Source: Deltaproteobacteria bacterium
GTDB taxonomy: Bacteria > Myxococcota_A > UBA796 > GCA-2862545
Length of the DNA stretch: 5,383 nucleotides
Direction of reading: 5' to 3'
Assembly: GCA_019307545.1 (NCBI GenBank)
Contig: JAFDJI010000301.1
Location: 1 to 5,383, forward strand
The notes under the pieces are model-generated. The model searched no databases and was not told where the DNA came from. It saw only the letters and a list, made by a program, of their open reading frames with translations. The translations under genes were made by a program, and so were the position numbers. Of the stretch, positions 4,874 to 5,383 are shown in pieces (within the stretch, counting starts at the first letter, position 1; each line of letters begins with the position of its first letter).

Positions 4874-5383
4874 TTAGCTGGCGCCGAGTGTCGGCAGTGC
4901 TTGCTTGATCCCCTCCAGGCCCACCACCGCCTTGGGGCCGTCGAGGCCCTGATACCACTCCAGAAGCCCAGGTTCGTCGGCGAGCACGACCACGCGTGGC
5001 GCTCCCGAGGCGAGCAACCGCGCCGCCGAGGCGCGCCCCTCCGGGGCCAGATCGGTGAGGAACCACACTTCGGCCTGCGCGTCGTCGCGGGCAACGTGGA
5101 GCCGCCACAGGCCTTCATCGACCTCGACCAGCGCTCCGAGGAACGGGTCGGTGCGGCGCTCGCGCGCGGTGGGCCCGCGCAGCACACGCCGCAGGGACCA
5201 ACTCCCTTCGAGCAGCACCCGCGCGATTTCCACCACGGTCTCCACCCCCGGGCCGCCGTACCTCGCCGCGGTGGTCTGGGTGGTGAGCAACTCCCGGGCC
5301 GCGCCCACGGTCCCATCGGAGGCTGCAAGGCGAACCGCGAGGGTGATCCCCTCGGGGAGGCGAGCACGCTCCGGAGAGACGCG
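4874..5383 (-). CDS. Unrecognised protein, C-terminal 169 residues
   Basis: The frame ends with TAA at 4876-4874 and is open without interruption to the right edge, so the start lies outside the window. An in-frame GTG at 5308 exists but is probably internal, because the residues before it (RVSPERARLPEGITLAVRL) continue as plausible protein. The visible part begins with helical, Arg/Leu-rich sequence (ARELLTTQTTA, VVEIARVLLEG, WSLRRVLRG). It then changes to alternating strands and helices: ALVEVDEGLWRLHV, AEVWFLTDLAPEG, a helix ASAARLLASG, PRVVVLADEPGLLEWYQGL and KAVVGLEGIKQALPTL. The end looks like a small alpha/beta domain. No signal peptide, membrane segment or catalytic motif can be seen in this part. 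It converges on the lipoprotein gene. I assign no function; the reading frame is supported by its codon ends and sensible protein composition. Confidence 0.7.
   Translation of the reverse strand, partial: RVSPERARLPEGITLAVRLAASDGTVGAARELLTTQTTAARYGGPGVETVVEIARVLLEGSWSLRRVLRGPTARERRTDPFLGALVEVDEGLWRLHVARDDAQAEVWFLTDLAPEGRASAARLLASGAPRVVVLADEPGLLEWYQGLDGPKAVVGLEGIKQALPTLGAS

Overview
The window is GC-rich, its codons mostly end in G or C, and no mobile, CRISPR, tRNA or rRNA signature is visible. Two lipoproteins, a Thr-Gly-Asp linker of the type I associate with environmental Myxococcota/Deltaproteobacteria, and a secreted 24-residue repeat protein with a two-cysteine N-terminal cap suggest a Gram-negative, Myxococcota-like bacterium. 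That placement is an inference from style, not from a marker gene.

Layout. Bases 1-441 (minus strand) hold the N-terminal 147 residues of a multi-pass GT-C (family 39-like) glycosyltransferase that runs off the left edge. A 69-base divergent spacer follows. Four plus-strand genes then run head to tail with gaps of 43, 21 and 51 bases: a lipid-anchored UshA-type 5'-nucleotidase (511-2271), a secreted protein made of fourteen uninterrupted 24-residue YwqK/MORN_2-like repeats (2315-3487), a small zinc-ribbon protein with a C-terminal membrane segment (3509-4015), and a lipoprotein with eight Asp-Thr-Gly units followed by a conserved-looking domain of unknown function (4067-4828). A 45-base convergent spacer with a small hairpin separates these from the C-terminal part of an unrecognised minus-strand gene that runs off the right edge (4874-5383).

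How they may work together. All four plus-strand products are predicted to be exported or membrane-attached, and their spacing would allow one transcript. The sequence does not show that they form a pathway. The nucleotidase is the only product with a firmly predicted reaction (hydrolysis of nucleotides or related phosphoesters outside the cytoplasm). The best leads are a canonical EF-hand calcium loop inside the nucleotidase substrate domain, the strictly regular exported repeat protein that an automatic pipeline would probably label a cytoplasmic antitoxin, and the last lipoprotein, whose core resembles a PD-(D/E)XK nuclease fold with the catalytic residues replaced. I found no convincing multi-gene defence or mobile system.
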